This document shows, piece after piece, positions 35,864 to 49,300 of a stretch of DNA of 64,000 nt; position 1 is the first letter of the stretch; every line of letters starts with the position of its first letter. Made by a program: the position numbers and the translations under genes. The notes beneath the pieces are model-generated. The model saw nothing but the letters and a program-made list of their open reading frames with translations. It had not been told where the DNA came from and made no database searches. Location of the stretch: assembly GCA_004352715.1 (NCBI GenBank), contig SCFE01000040.1:808302-872301 (forward strand). Reading direction: 5' to 3'. This stretch comes from Hofstenia miamia (lineage: Eukaryota; Xenacoelomorpha; Acoela).

Positions 35864-37169
35864 TACATAGCTTCACATTATTTATTCATTGTTAAATTAT
35901 TAAATATTCAAACATTCTTAGTAGCCTATTATCTAAACATTTTTGGTTGCAGTATCGGTTTGGTAACGTAACCAAAGGGCCTTGCAGGGATACTGCACGA
36001 AGGTTGAATTTGAAATTATCTGGTTACATAACTTGTTAATCACCGTCACAGATGACTTTGCAGCAACGTTCAAATTGCAACGTGTTTTATCTCTTTAAAA
36101 TGAAACATTAGCTAATCTATCAGGCAAAAAAAACTACCAGAAACCTGCGTAAGTTATGGTACAAAATTTTATGTTTCAACTACTTTGCATTTGCACAGAT
36201 GCACAACGCTGCATAACTACAGCAAATGGTTGAATTTATTATACATTGTCAAGAAATACAAACTAGTAATCCAGAATGTTAGCATTGACATTCCATTACA
36301 TTAATCAAGAATTGTAAAATTACCAAACAAATTGAATTTTTCCAAAATTTCCATGTATATATTTTTTAAGGAACATTCAAAAGTATAAAGTCGAATAGAT
36401 TTACTAATTTTGAAGCAATTCTCTAACTCAATGGTGAAATTTTGCGTAAATTAAGCTTATATTAAATTGAATATTGGCCATTGCAGCCAGTGATGAGTAG
36501 CGGTAAATACTATCATTATATATATATATATATATTCCCCTTCTATAACTGTTATTTAATACAATTTAATTTTTTAGTTGAATATTGGTGGCAAAATCAA
36601 CGTGCAGCATGTTCGTTGCAAATTCAACCAAAAATATTTAAGTAATTAAATACACTTAACAAAATTTTTGATAGTTCGAAATTGAAAATTCACCAATATA
36701 TATATATTGAATTTCTTATTACTGGAAATGCCAAATATATCCACATGGTCTCTTAGTTCGTATTATTTACTATTATTCAATTCCGTGATGCTAAGATTGC
36801 GGTTATATATTTTGGCTATGTAGCTTCTATTCAAAGAAAAGCTGTATTAGTTATTAAAATATTTGGAGAATTTATAAGAAAGTACGCTAAAAAGGAACTT
36901 GGTGGTAGCGGAATAGATTTGTTCTATCAAGATAAAAATTTATTTTTGTATCCAATTGGATTCTGTCATACATCCATCAGTCTTATGAACAAGTTGTAAT
37001 AAGCCGCCAATCAAATAAGGAATTTTGCCAGAAAATTTAAAAACTGGCTTTGATTATTTTGTTATCGAGTGGCAGTGATTCGCTAGAAATTTGCAAAGCA
37101 ATTTTTCATACTGCTGAGTAAGACTACAGCGCAATAATCAATGTCTTACATTGTGATTATACTAAGAAA
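35864..37169. other. no gene seen; (TA)n at 36518-36535
   Basis: AT-rich intergenic sequence between two DNA transposons. No exon or RNA gene recognised. Confidence 0.4.
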
Positions 37170-37171
37170 TA

Positions 37172-38494
37172 ACATCTGTAACAGCAAAAATGACACTGAA
37201 ATTACTTAAAAAATAAGGAGGTTATAACTTGTTAAACTAAACTTTAAATAAATAGAACAGAAACTTAATACACCAGTGCGTCATATTGAACAACTATGTG
37301 ACTGTTAAAAGTCCATGATCAGCTTCGTGTCGTACTTTTGTCTTGAGGTGTCTAAAAAGTCTCTGGCAGGTACTAACATCAATTGTCTCCAGCTTTTTGA
37401 CGAATCTGGCGTGTAAGTTCTTGTTGGTTCTTTGCCGGCCAGTTGTTATCATAAACTTTGCATTTCAATAGAGCCCAAAATGCTTCAATGGGTCAGAGCT
37501 GTACACAGTTTGGTGGATTACTTGTTTTTGGGACATACTCAATGCTATGTGCGTCTAGCCAATCCTGTACCTCTGTAGCATAGTTGCTTGTTGCCAAATC
37601 AGTCCAAAAGATAATATTGTCAACTGAGCCGTGTTTTTCATGTATAAATTTCATTAAATTCTTCTTCAAAATTGATTTGTAGACATCTGCGTTCACAGTG
37701 CTTTTATTAATGACAACAACTTTGCTAACCCCCTTTTCAGATATAGCGGCCCATACCATCATGCGAAACGGAAACTTTTTCTTTCCGCGGTACTTTATAA
37801 AAGAGGGAGTATAATCCGGGTTGTCTGTGTAGTAACCAACGTTGTCCTGCATGTTAGAACCGTCCAAAGTAAAATATGATTCATCATCCATAATAACAAA
37901 TTTTCGGGAAGCTGGCTTTAGAAGTCCTTGACGCAGCTTTGAACATCTCTGTTTTTGCTTACCCATTTGTGCTGGAGTCGATTTTGGTATTCGCGGTTTT
38001 TTTCTATAGCAAATCTGCAACTTTTTAAGATGTCTTCCGATAGTTGTTGCCGAAACTCTAAACTTTGCCGTGAGTTTTCTTTGGGAAACTCCGGTTTGAT
38101 GGTTGACCTGTTTTTTGATCTTCTTGTCATGAATGTAGGATAATTTTTGATTGTGTCCCCTGCTGTCAATCGTTCTTGACGTTGTCCCCAAGATTTCAGT
38201 CTTCTCTATGCATCTGTAAATTCTTCATTTCTTGATTCCCATTTTTATGAAATGTAAAACCGTGAAATGTTTACCATGTTCTTTGTGCTTTTTGTAAAAA
38301 GTGTCAATCAAGTTTCTAACATCTTCCTGGGAAAGGGCATCCATCTTCTACACAATACAATTCGTTCAAAAACACACAGAGATAATCGCATAAAAGGTGT
38401 ACGTACAACACACTCATTACACAAAATCGTTGTTTAGATTTAGCGCGTTTTTATCAAGGCTTAAACACAGTGTCATTTTTGCAGTTACAGCCGT
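37172..38494 (-). mobile_element. full-length Tc1/mariner-superfamily element (DD37E-type)
   Basis: 1323 bp bounded by TA on both sides (37170-37171, 38495-38496). Terminal inverted repeats of 27 bp differ at three positions: ACATCTGTAACAGCAAAAAT on the left, ACGGCTGTAACTGCAAAAAT on the other strand at the right, both continuing GACACTG. The transposase occupies 37294-38344 on the minus strand. Length, ends and target site agree with an intact Tc1/mariner-type insertion. Confidence 0.9.
37294..38344 (-). pseudogene. Tc1/mariner-type transposase, two stops and one frameshift
   Basis: Starts MDALSQEDVRNLIDTFYKKH at ATG 38344. A paired HTH region (QRKLTAKFRVSATTIGRHLK) is followed by the catalytic domain: MDDESYF (first D), VVWAAIS-type block FRMMVWAAISEKG, IIFWTDLATSNYA (second D) and PIEAFWALLKCKVY (acidic third position). 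By my count 37 residues separate the second D from the E, as in DD37E elements. One TGA interrupts CVQL-stop-PIE where arginine is normal, another TGA follows MGIKK near the N-terminus, and an extra A in an A5 run shifts the frame after RQK. About 1050 bp is a normal family length. It is inactive but only lightly damaged. Confidence 0.85.
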
Positions 38495-38496
38495 TA

Positions 38497-40379
38497 ATAA
38501 GTTAAATCCACTATGGTAAAATTCAATAAAAGCTTTAAGGTCATAGCTGCTTAAGCCCTAACAACATTGTTCATCATCTTTTAAAAACAGCCCAATATAA
38601 TTCAAAATATTGCCTCACTACAATTTCATTAATAAGTCAAAAATTGACTATTTCATTATATTTTGAGAAAATTCTTAAATTCTTATCAAAATTAGAATTC
38701 AAGATAAAGTTTTTCACAGCTCAGCTAACTTTTAGCAAAGGATCGTTGTTTTTCTCTTAAAAACTTTAAACACTATTTTTTGTAGTTTACAAACAGTGCT
38801 TTATAGCACGTTTATGCAATGCCTACTCAGTTTGAAGTCTTTTTAATTTATCATTAGGCCGAAAATGGTCAAAATTTCTTAGTTTTTTGGTCCATTTTTG
38901 TCCTCAAAATATTAATTGTTGTAGTGATAATCAATATATTTTCAGAAAAAATTATGCTAAGTGTGTTTTCAGATTAAATGAAATTGTTACTGTGCCTGTT
39001 GTAGTAAATAAGAATAAATGTACAAATAGACATGCTTATAATAAATATTCATATGTGTACAGATTTACCGATGATTTGTGGTTGTTTGTCCTGTGAGGAA
39101 CGGAATTTTTAAATTCATCGATTTCTTCTTCTTTTGCTTTTTTCCTAAATTGTTCTAACATAAGTAATTGAAGGCTGACGTAATGTCAAAATTAACTTAA
39201 CAAAAATTTCAAGAAAGTCATTGTTTTGAGTTCTAGTCTAGAACTGTCAAATTATAGTTGTTAGATAATGTAGCATGTCAGTTCATTCAATGAAATTTAT
39301 ATATTTTTGAAAATCGATGTTAATAGATAGTCCCATAGCCCGTACAACAAACCTATCCTACACGTTTTCACAAATTGTGTACGCAAACTCCCATAATATG
39401 ATGTAGTAGCAGGACCAGCACTAAGCATTATATTTATGTGATAATTTTCATCTAAAAGATCAACATACATAAGGTGATTATTTCAAGTAGAGCACAATGC
39501 AGAACTGTTTTTAGCCTTTATTTTGTGAAACAAGACAATGATGTCGAATTTTGAAGTTAGATGCGACATGGTATGTTCTAGTAAAATAAGACAATGGTAG
39601 GTCATATTTTTCCCTACCCCAAAGTCCTTTTAACAAAATTCAATTTTGAATTAACAATATGACTTGCAAACTGAATTAAACAGGGTTTTTACAATGAATA
39701 ATGAACATTATTTAAGGTGCCTGTAAGTTCAGATATATTATGAGAAATGTGATTTAAATATTATATAAAGTAAAAATTTTATGGGCGGAAACTACTTTAG
39801 GAGACGACGGCTACAAATTAAAATTAGCGGCCGGCTGTTGCCAGCCAAGAAGCTCCATTCGCAAAACAGTAATATACAGTAGTGAAGTATGTAAGAAAAT
39901 CCGTTTATTTTGGTTATCTCTGAAGTTTTCACCCTATTATGTATATGCACGTATATTCTGGTCTCAATAACACTGAAATACACATGCTTCCCAGTTTTGT
40001 TATAAAAATTTTAAATATGCATAACGTCGATTGTATATACATTTGTATTAAATAGGTTCTTGTAATATCTTCAAGTTTGTCAATTGGCTTGCATTTTTCA
40101 ATGCAATATTAAAATAAGAGTTTTTTTGTTTTCTTCTTCTTGCATATATACAAAAGCTAAGGAACAGGGGTTGCTGGGAGGGCTGGAGTACCCCCTCCTC
40201 CAATAATTGTCCCAGGGGTAATTATTTTCCATCAAATCTTTTTAAATTTAAGAAATGTAAGGTTTGTATCGAAAGGACTTCAGTTCAGCCCATCAAATAA
40301 TAATAATGTTCCTTAGTTGCTGCATATTTATATTAGCGACCTTACATTCAAATAATATTGTTAATATACATTATTTTTC
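38497..40379. other. intergenic; MFSD1 3' flank, no other gene seen
   Basis: AT-rich sequence. The 3' UTR of the MFSD1 gene should lie just below 40380, but I saw no canonical AATAAA on the minus strand in the first ~140 bp. No transposase or RT motif is evident. Confidence 0.4.
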
Positions 40380-43300
40380 TTACTTTTGCTTTCTTCGTTC
40401 GGAAATGGCATTGAGATTAAGTTTTGGTTGTCTTCTTATACCATCAATGATGTAAAGCATAACTGTAGTTATAATAGAAACAAAGAGTAAAATCACATAG
40501 AAGACTTCTGTAATCATGAATCCATAGTTATCTGTTAACTAAAAATAAAACAACTTATTGTTTGATTTGACTTTTGAGGTTAACGTGTGGCTTTCTATAT
40601 CAAGAAGTTGTAAGAAATTCATTTAAAGAATGCGTAACCGCAATTTTTTCAGGAAAAATTTACCATTTTTTGTGGGAAGGACTGAACACGCAAAAGCAAT
40701 GCTTCTGAGAACTAGCTATGATTTTTTTAAGGTCATAATTAAAATTTTGAGGGAGCTAAGTATTTCTCAATAGTGTACTGAGATATAATTGTGCACATTG
40801 TTCGGTTAATATTTATTTAAATCTAACGAAGAGCAGATAAAGTCATATAGTTAAACTCACTTCATATTATTATGGAATAGAAACTTAGGCAAATTACACC
40901 GATAAAAATGTTTTTTTTTGAAATTAATGTATGGACAATTCATTAAGAAGAAAGAGGTGATCAACTGTTTTAACTTCAACAGTAATTTTACATACTCAAC
41001 AAAAAATGGGGATTTAATGTGCGACCAACTATTGTGAAGTTGAAAGAAGGATAACTGAGCAGGGGAATGATCACCCCACTTCCACCTGATAAGGATATAG
41101 ACGCCATAGATTAATCTGAAAAACCCCAAGTCGTCAAATTGAATGTAGTGAGACCAACATTGACGCATTTGTCTATTTTTGTATTTTGCATTAAGAAAAT
41201 TCTGAGCATGCAACTCATGGAAAACTTTTAAATTGTTGCTAAGCTAAAAGTTTCTTCAAGTTTGAATCATCTTTGCGCGAATTTTCTCCTACAGAAAATC
41301 CATACAAACTATTTACCTTTCCACTCAAAGTTGGCACAATTGCTAATCCAAAATTTTGCATAGATTGTATGATTCCATATGCAGTCCCTAATTTTTCAAC
41401 TGGAATGAAAAGAGCAGGAAGTGGCCACAGTGCACACGCTATGATTGAATATCCCATCCCCATAAATATCTAAAAGAATTGATATCTTAGTAATGTATTT
41501 TCATAATTATCAAGTAACTAATTCAAAACTTTAGGTTTAAACAGCATTATCACCTAAGGGGGTCGACACGTATTCAGTAGGCGTTGATAGGAATTTGAGC
41601 TAAAATTTTACAAATTCTGTACACCATGTTAATTTTGTTACATCCATGGGCGTACGCGGTATTTTCTGACTGGGGAGGGCATCTAGTAGTGATCAAGTAT
41701 TTGAAAAGTTTTTGAAAATATAGACAAAATTGATCTTAGAAATGTATTTCATGATATTATTGAGAGCAAAATTGAATTAACAAATTTTATTTTTACATGC
41801 CAGTTTTGCTTTAAGCTTTGTTGTCCAGGAGGGGTTACCTAACCTTCCAGGGGGTTCGTCCTCCCCCTAACCCCTGTGGCTACGAGCCTGGGCTTAAGTC
41901 ATCAAACTTATCGAACTATTTTACTAAATTATTAAAATAATTCCAACTTGTTAGATATAATAAAACATAATTAAATAAATATATTTTTAACTGAGTATAT
42001 GCAATATTGATTTTTCGGATTTTCAATTCAGTTTACTTAGCAAGAAAATGGAATTTTGCAATTTTGCACATTTTAAAAATTGATAAATATTTGCAGACAA
42101 GAAAACTTTTCCGCAGACGTTTTTCAGAATTATTTCAATCTTATATTTTGGATGTCTTAATTACTGGTTGGCCTTAGACAAAATCAGTCTTTCTACTAAC
42201 CACGGCAATCCATGGATTGAGCCAAGTATATCCGTATAAACCATGGGCAATTAATGCTGAAGCGTTTCCTGCCAGCATCCAAAATATATTGAAGCCAAAA
42301 TAATCCACAAGAAATCCAAATACTGGGGATAGAACCGCAGACATCAAGTACACGACACTGTTAATTAACGCCGCTTGATCTGTTGTATAGTCAAATTTTC
42401 CGATGTAAAAACCCCTAAAGTTTAGTTTATGCATATATAGATAGGAATAGAAATAGGGTAATATAACAAAAAACAAGAGAACAATTTTTCTTGAAAAGTC
42501 ATTTATAATTTGTCATTTTAATAATCAATGGTTGTGATACTCCCAAAACGGTGTATTATGATAAAAATGTCTTAAATAAATGGTTCATTTCTAAAAGATG
42601 CTTTATTAAGTTGTTAATTTTCAACTAGTTTCTACAATTTAAATAAAACAATTAATTAAAAACCAATTAATTATGTTCACAAATACCATTCCTAATGACT
42701 ATACTAAATTTTTTAAAACTTTGCAAACGGCAGAGACTTCGCTAGCTCTTCTGATTGGGGGGGGGGGGGNNNNNNNNNNNNNNNNNNNNNNNNNNNNNNN
42801 NNNNNNNNNNNNNNNNNNNNNNNNNNNNNNNNNNNNNNNNNNNNNNNNNNNNATGTGGGGGGGAGACTAGAACAATGTCTTTATTATAATCATCCATTTT
42901 GATTTTAGTGATGAGGCCTAATCAAATATTTAATAACTCCTTATTTATTAGATGGGTCTTAAAAAACGTTGAAAAATGTTAGTTTTAACTGGTTACCTTT
43001 TAAGTATTACTACAACTTTTTTCATGTACTGCTCTTCTGAACGCAAATAAGAATTGGCCCATTTCGCAAACTGTTCAACACTGAACTGGTCCAGTTTGCC
43101 GAATTTCTGTTTTTCATGGAAGCTCCTCCTTTTAGCAATCCTTGAAGGAAATCATCTAAAGTTGAAAGGTTCGGAGATCGAGCTGGCCATCTAACTTCAA
43201 CATATTTTGAAAACGATTTCCCCGGAAAATCCTCATGCAAAATACTCATGTTCACAGTAGTCAAATTAAGCTTGAATGGATTATTATTGTGCTTCTTTCA

Positions 43301-46300
43301 TGTTTGATATAAGAGGTTATTATGACGATGAGATTTTCTTTTGTCCAGGTTGACATTTTGTCTGGTAGTATCAAACCGATTCTGTTGTGATCACAGAAAG
43401 AACTGCTTACTGGAACTAAGCTTTAAAGCTTTTCCAAAACCTGTTGAAAATACATCTGCTGTAAAGAAAGATATTAAAGTACCATTTTTAAAATTTTTAT
43501 CATTTTCACCAGTACAGAGATGAGCAGTTTGTAGAATAAGGGCCAATTCTTGTTTTGATTCAAGAAGGCAGTGCATGGAAAAATATTATTTTAGAAATAA
43601 CAAAACAAATCTTGTATTTTTAAGATTTTTTTAATGTTTTGTTCCTTAAACTCCATCCAATTATTAAGAAGTTATTAAAAATTAATTTATGGGTCCAATC
43701 ATTAAAAAATCATCCTCTATCATACCAGAAAACAATTCACTTAATATATAGACTTTTAAACAAGCGATAGATAACATAATATTCCAGCTAAGATCATCAT
43801 GTCCTCAAAATGGCAAACGCAATCATGATTAAAAATAGGTCAGAGCAATTTCCCAATTTTTTATTCTAAACTTATTACAACTTCTTCTTTCAGTAGCTAA
43901 ATCATCCAATCATATAGCCCTTTTATTGTACATTTGTCATCAATATATGCAATTTCTAATACAACATTTTTTTCCGTTGAAATTGCACCTAGTAACATTT
44001 GAGGGTTTGGAGTCTCTCAATGTACTATAATTTGGGAATTATTTGATATATGAAAATTGAACACATACAGGAACAACGAATTTTAGAAAATACATTATAT
44101 TAATGTTCTATTGAGTGTTTCAAATAATTGATATCAACTGTTTTTCTATTTATTTGTCCCACCCCATTTCCACAAAAACGCGAAACATAAATGCATTTGA
44201 CCAAAAGTGGGGATGACGCTCCTTTCCCAATTACCCCCTTTGGCGACGCCACTGCAAACGAAAAAAATGAGATTAATAGACTTTGAATCTAAAACTAATT
44301 TTTAATGTCGTTTTTTAATTTTCTCTTATTGGCAAGACTTGCTTAATAAATAACGTATTTTATTTCCAATTCATTACATTTTTAAATATTTTTATAGCTT
44401 TTTATTATTATAGATATTGCTGATTTTTTGTTACAAAGTCTATCTAATGCCAGTGATGTATAACTTGTGAAAAAGGCCAAAAAATTCTATAGAAAAAAAT
44501 AAACATACTGGTTATCTGATATTTTCAAAACTTTAACTTCTCGACAATTGATTACCAAATATTGCATAATCTATAAGTTTATAATAATGAACAAAAATCC
44601 TTGTGATTCCTCAAAAAATATACTGAAAAAATAATAGATGTAATTTACATAGTAAAAATAATCGACATGATTTCTTCATAATCAAAAGCATAAAATATTG
44701 AATTATATACATCTAGGACTTAAAAACGGAAATCCTTCAATAAATATAGCCATGCAATACAATAATTCTTGATATAAAAATAAAGACTAGAAAATGGCGA
44801 TAATTTTAAAAATAATGTAATAATCCAGAATGTGTGTATAATAGGTATCTATTTTTCTGCAAGAAACTTTTTAGAAATTTCCTAGAAAACATAAAAATTC
44901 ATGCCTTGCAATGTGAATCATACCAATGTATAGATCAAAATTTAGCTTAAAATATATTATTTTCAACATACGTTCCAAGATCAATAAATGGGAATATGGT
45001 GCAATAGAAAGCAACACAGACGATGGTGATTAACCACAATTCAATCGGATAGAATGCGATGTCTTTGAAATGAAATTCATCTCCTATAATTCTTATTTTG
45101 TTATAAATATAAATACAGAAATTTATTTATATTAATATTATTATATTTCTAGCGTATACTTATTTCGCATCCTATTTGGGTCTGTTAATGTAACGAAGCA
45201 ATATTTTTAATAAAACTTAGGTAATTGTTTATATGATCATTCTTGCCAAAAATTATTAATAAAATTCTTCAGTAGATTTTTAGAAATGACGGCGTACATT
45301 AGGAAGTCACAAACCATAGCTTAGAAGTTGATGCGCGGAGGAAATTTGCTACGTTATATTAGCAGCAAACTTGAGAAAAAGTTTTTGTCAAAACTGGGTA
45401 TCATTTAGAATAATGGTGTCATCTTTACAAGTAGTTAAAATTTGCTATTTAGACATTTTCACTTAAAGTTGATTTTTTTTTCAATTTGAATAATATTTTC
45501 ATTCTTTGAACAGTTACTTTTGTATCAGAGTTTACTTAGTTGGTATAAAGTTCTTTATATCATCCATTTTTATTGAATTTTTAGATATTTAAATTCAGTA
45601 GCATCACATATTGGATGGCCTACAAGACCATTGACAACTAGAACTAGTTATTACACTGTAATCTATAAAATTCGAGTATCTAGCAGAAGATCAAATGTTG
45701 AAAAATATTATTGAAATTGCGTAATTTTCTTCTGTAATATCAATATATTTTTGGGTTGAAATATCTGAAGTATATAAACACTTAAAATTATGCTAGGAAA
45801 TGCCATCTAGTAGGAAAGACAGAGGGAATTTGTATTTTCTAAGTTTCTTTCTTAATATGAAATCATTAGAGTGGTGACATCATTGTTTGGCTTGATGATG
45901 CTAGTCATTTTTTCATCACAATAAGCTTCGATATTTCAGTAATAACACAGCCAATCAGCCACCGACCCACCTTTAGAAACTGAAAAAATGCTTCTAAATT
46001 TTCTAATTTTTTTGATGAAATATTTATTGTTTTCTAAAAAATATAAGTAACCGTAAATTCTTGAAGTAAAATTTGATCATCAAACCTTTTTTCGCATTCA
46101 AAATTTGGCTTCCTTCGATGTTGCAACGAATTCTTGAAGCGCGGACATCAAAGAACCATAGGAGGAGAGCAAATATAAATGAAAGCAAACACAAAAGAAC
46201 ACCTAAAATTCATATTACAAATTATAAATTAACAAATCCATACCAAATAGAAGAGCAAATCCTAACCAAGTGTAAGGTTTTGAACTGGAAAATATATCTC

Positions 46301-49300
46301 CAAAGGCATTGTAAACATGTGGCATTATATTCATGTTTAAGCTTGAACCCTAAAATATTTAAGGTGCGCAACTTGCTTAGCTTCAAAATTCTAATTAAAA
46401 AGTTGACTAATAAGATAATGTAAATAGCGGCCTTAAAAAAATTACAACGATTTCTGCTAGTAATCCATAAATTCAATATTTGCATCTAAACTAAACGCAG
46501 AACGCAAATTCCATGTCAGTTATTTATTATTTGGGAAGGAAATATCCCAATTGTAGTCAGTAAAACACAATAACAGCAAACCCAAAATTTACTAGTAAAG
46601 AATTAATAAGTTAACTTCATATCTTGTCAGTTTTTTGTTATTTCTAATTAATAATGTAGAGCAATTTGCTGTTATATATTAATAAAATTTGCACAGTGAA
46701 GAAATTATCGATGGTTTTACAACAAAAAATTTTTTAATCAATACGAAAGGTTTGTGTATAGAAAAATTTATCCTTACATTTTACTACTACTAAACTGTAG
46801 GAAATTCACAAGCTCTTAATTTTTTGATTGCATGGAGAACTAATAAAGGTAAGTAACTCAGTGGCTAGTCTGCGTGTTAGATACTCACCAATCTTGCAAT
46901 AGACAACTGCAGCCCAAACACTAAGTTCAGCTCGGAATCTTTGAACCAAAACACTGAATAGGTATTCTGACAAACTTGTAGATTTTCTCCTCCAAGTCTA
47001 AGAAATCAGTTAGTAATTTATAGAAACTAAATAACTTACCCGAAGATAAATCTTCCAAGACCCATTATCCAAAACCCAGAATGGCCAAAAAACCCTCCTA
47101 GAGCGAATACAAACTAAACATTTCCAAATCTAATTTCGGAGAGCAATTAAAAGTATTTATTGTATTAACATTTCCGCTAAAATGTTTTGATTGTTAAAAA
47201 AATCAGTATTAAGCCCAGATTTTAACCATAACACACTTCGGTTCGGCCAAAAATTCGTTAAGCAAAACATGAGGAAAGTAGTAATCTATGTGACTATTAA
47301 GTCTCATGGGATTTACTAGAACTAGATATTTCAGTAAATCTGTGATCATAAATGGCTAATTTGAGCACGTTAGTATGGCACCGACATCCGTATAAACTAT
47401 TGGTATATTTAAAAATTCAAGTTCTTGCCTAAAGTTCTTGGAAGAAATCAGACTTTCTCATTTACAACTCTGCTTTGCATTTTCTTTTTTATTTGGAGTA
47501 AAAATCCATTGTGTATCTCATTTCTTATATGCTCTGAGCAAAAATATCTATAGCAGCGGAAACGCGCTGAAATCGAGTATGTTTTGAATCATTTTTGGTC
47601 AAGTTTGCAGATTTATTACTATTATTCACAAATAAAAAACTTAAAGTTCTTAGACCAATCATTTTCGAAATATACCTGAAGTTTTGGGAGATACTCATAA
47701 GTGTTATTAATACACGCATACCAATTACAAATTTGCTCCGAACAGTATGTATTGCACTTGCCTAGAAATATAGAATGCAAAACTAAACTTTATATTTTGA
47801 AATGTTTGAACAAACTTTTATATTTTGTCTTTCTGACATTAAGCATGGAATAAAAAATTTTTTGAGATCAGTAGAATCAGATTTCGCTGCAGACAAGATA
47901 GTTGGTGGAGGATATATCAGCACCCCGCGTGGCACAAGAATCATGAAAAGTAAATTTAAGTGAAAAGATTGTGGATTGTCTCAAGATCGATTAGAATTTT
48001 TGCAAGTCTTTCAAATCTTCGAGGCAAACGGAATTTATGCTAACAGCAGCTGTTCAACATCTTGCAATGAAGGGATAATTGAAAAATTGACAATAAATGC
48101 TCGCTAGCCTTCATGTTATTCAATTAGCCCGTTCCGAATTGTACTAATAATGAACATGTCAATCAATTTTATAATCTAACTCTCACATTTAAATATTATA
48201 TGTATATGCATATTTTATACAATGCAAGTTCTTTATGATATTATTTACCTGACCTATAGTACAAGATGATGCAAAAAGCATTGTACTCCAACCAATTCCA
48301 AGATATTTGTCAATGAGAATCCCTCCAAATAAACTTAAAATTACGTTTGGCATTGAATAGATTGTGTAGAGGAAGGAATATGTAGATGTGCTCACCTTCA
48401 TGTCCTATGATTGAGATTAGCGAATAATAGGCAAATCTAGAACTTACATTTTTAATAGTACTTTCCAAAGCCGCCGGATTGTCATAGCAGAAGTAGTTTC
48501 CTAAATGTTGACACTTCTTTGCAATTACATTATTGCTATCAAGCAAGATATGAATTCGAAAATGTCAGTGTTACTTTGAAATCAAGAAATCTTTCATTAA
48601 CCTTTTAAAGGGCATGCTTCAATTATGTTTCCATTTATTTTTAGAAAGCATTTCCAAAGTTCATAAATCACAAAAAAACTGATATAGTTTTTTTAAGTGA
48701 CTAAACTGAGTCTTATTAATCGAGTTCAATGAGAATGTATATATTAGAACATAATTTTGTTGTCTACCAGAATTCTTAATATAGTACAGTATTTCCTGTA
48801 AATAATTACACACATAATTGCTTTGATTTGAACCATTCAAATTGAATACATTTGTATATTCTAGAAACCTAGTTACCATTTTGTTACCATTGTAAATTTG
48901 ATTCTTTGTAGTAAATAAAGTGGTATTTTTTTTAATTGACATGCTTTTAAGCATTCAACACATACCATATGTACATATTCAAATTGGTCATATAGCGGCC
49001 TTTAAAAAGTTTTAATATAATCTACGAAAATCTTTCTACAGTAGACTTTTTATTGATGTTAGTAGTAAAGAATAGCAGGGTAGTATATATGTAGGTTTCT
49101 AACAATAATCAGTTTTCAATAACTTTTTACTCTTTTCTATTGATTTTGATAAGAAAAAAGGCGTTTTTTAGAAATTCTGGATTTGGCAGCCAGGGGTCAA
49201 AAAACTACGGCCATACCTGTATAAATAATTATTCAATTATACCCTCCTTTTAACTATGTGCCAATATGTTTTCGAGCAATTTTTTGCATTTTTTAGAAAA

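Larger units (their letters stand above)
42730..44257. mobile_element. possible DNA transposon in MFSD1 intron 8
   Basis: The left end reads GCAGAGACTTCGCTA. The right end on the other strand reads GCAGTGGCGTCGCCA, about two-thirds identical over 15 bp, and both run into G-rich sequence. Between them lies a transposase fragment (43022-43264) and a G13 tract with a gap. The inverted-end match is weak, so this is a tentative element. Confidence 0.35.

Noticed and set aside
38887-39096. 69-aa ORF with a FTDDLWLF string resembling an RT catalytic box
   Set aside because: No other RT block (SGxPQG, LNxxK) occurs in order around it, so the DD is probably chance.
42673-42870. 65-aa ORF over a poly-G tract
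   Set aside because: It crosses a gap and a G13 homopolymer and has no protein similarity that I recognise.
47702-47765. Possible MFSD1 exon with GT-AG borders and a SKFVIG-like end
   Set aside because: It superficially resembles the RFVFG motif, but the true exon at 47040-47113 encodes the full FALGG...GRFIFG block in the correct phase, and including both would break the protein.
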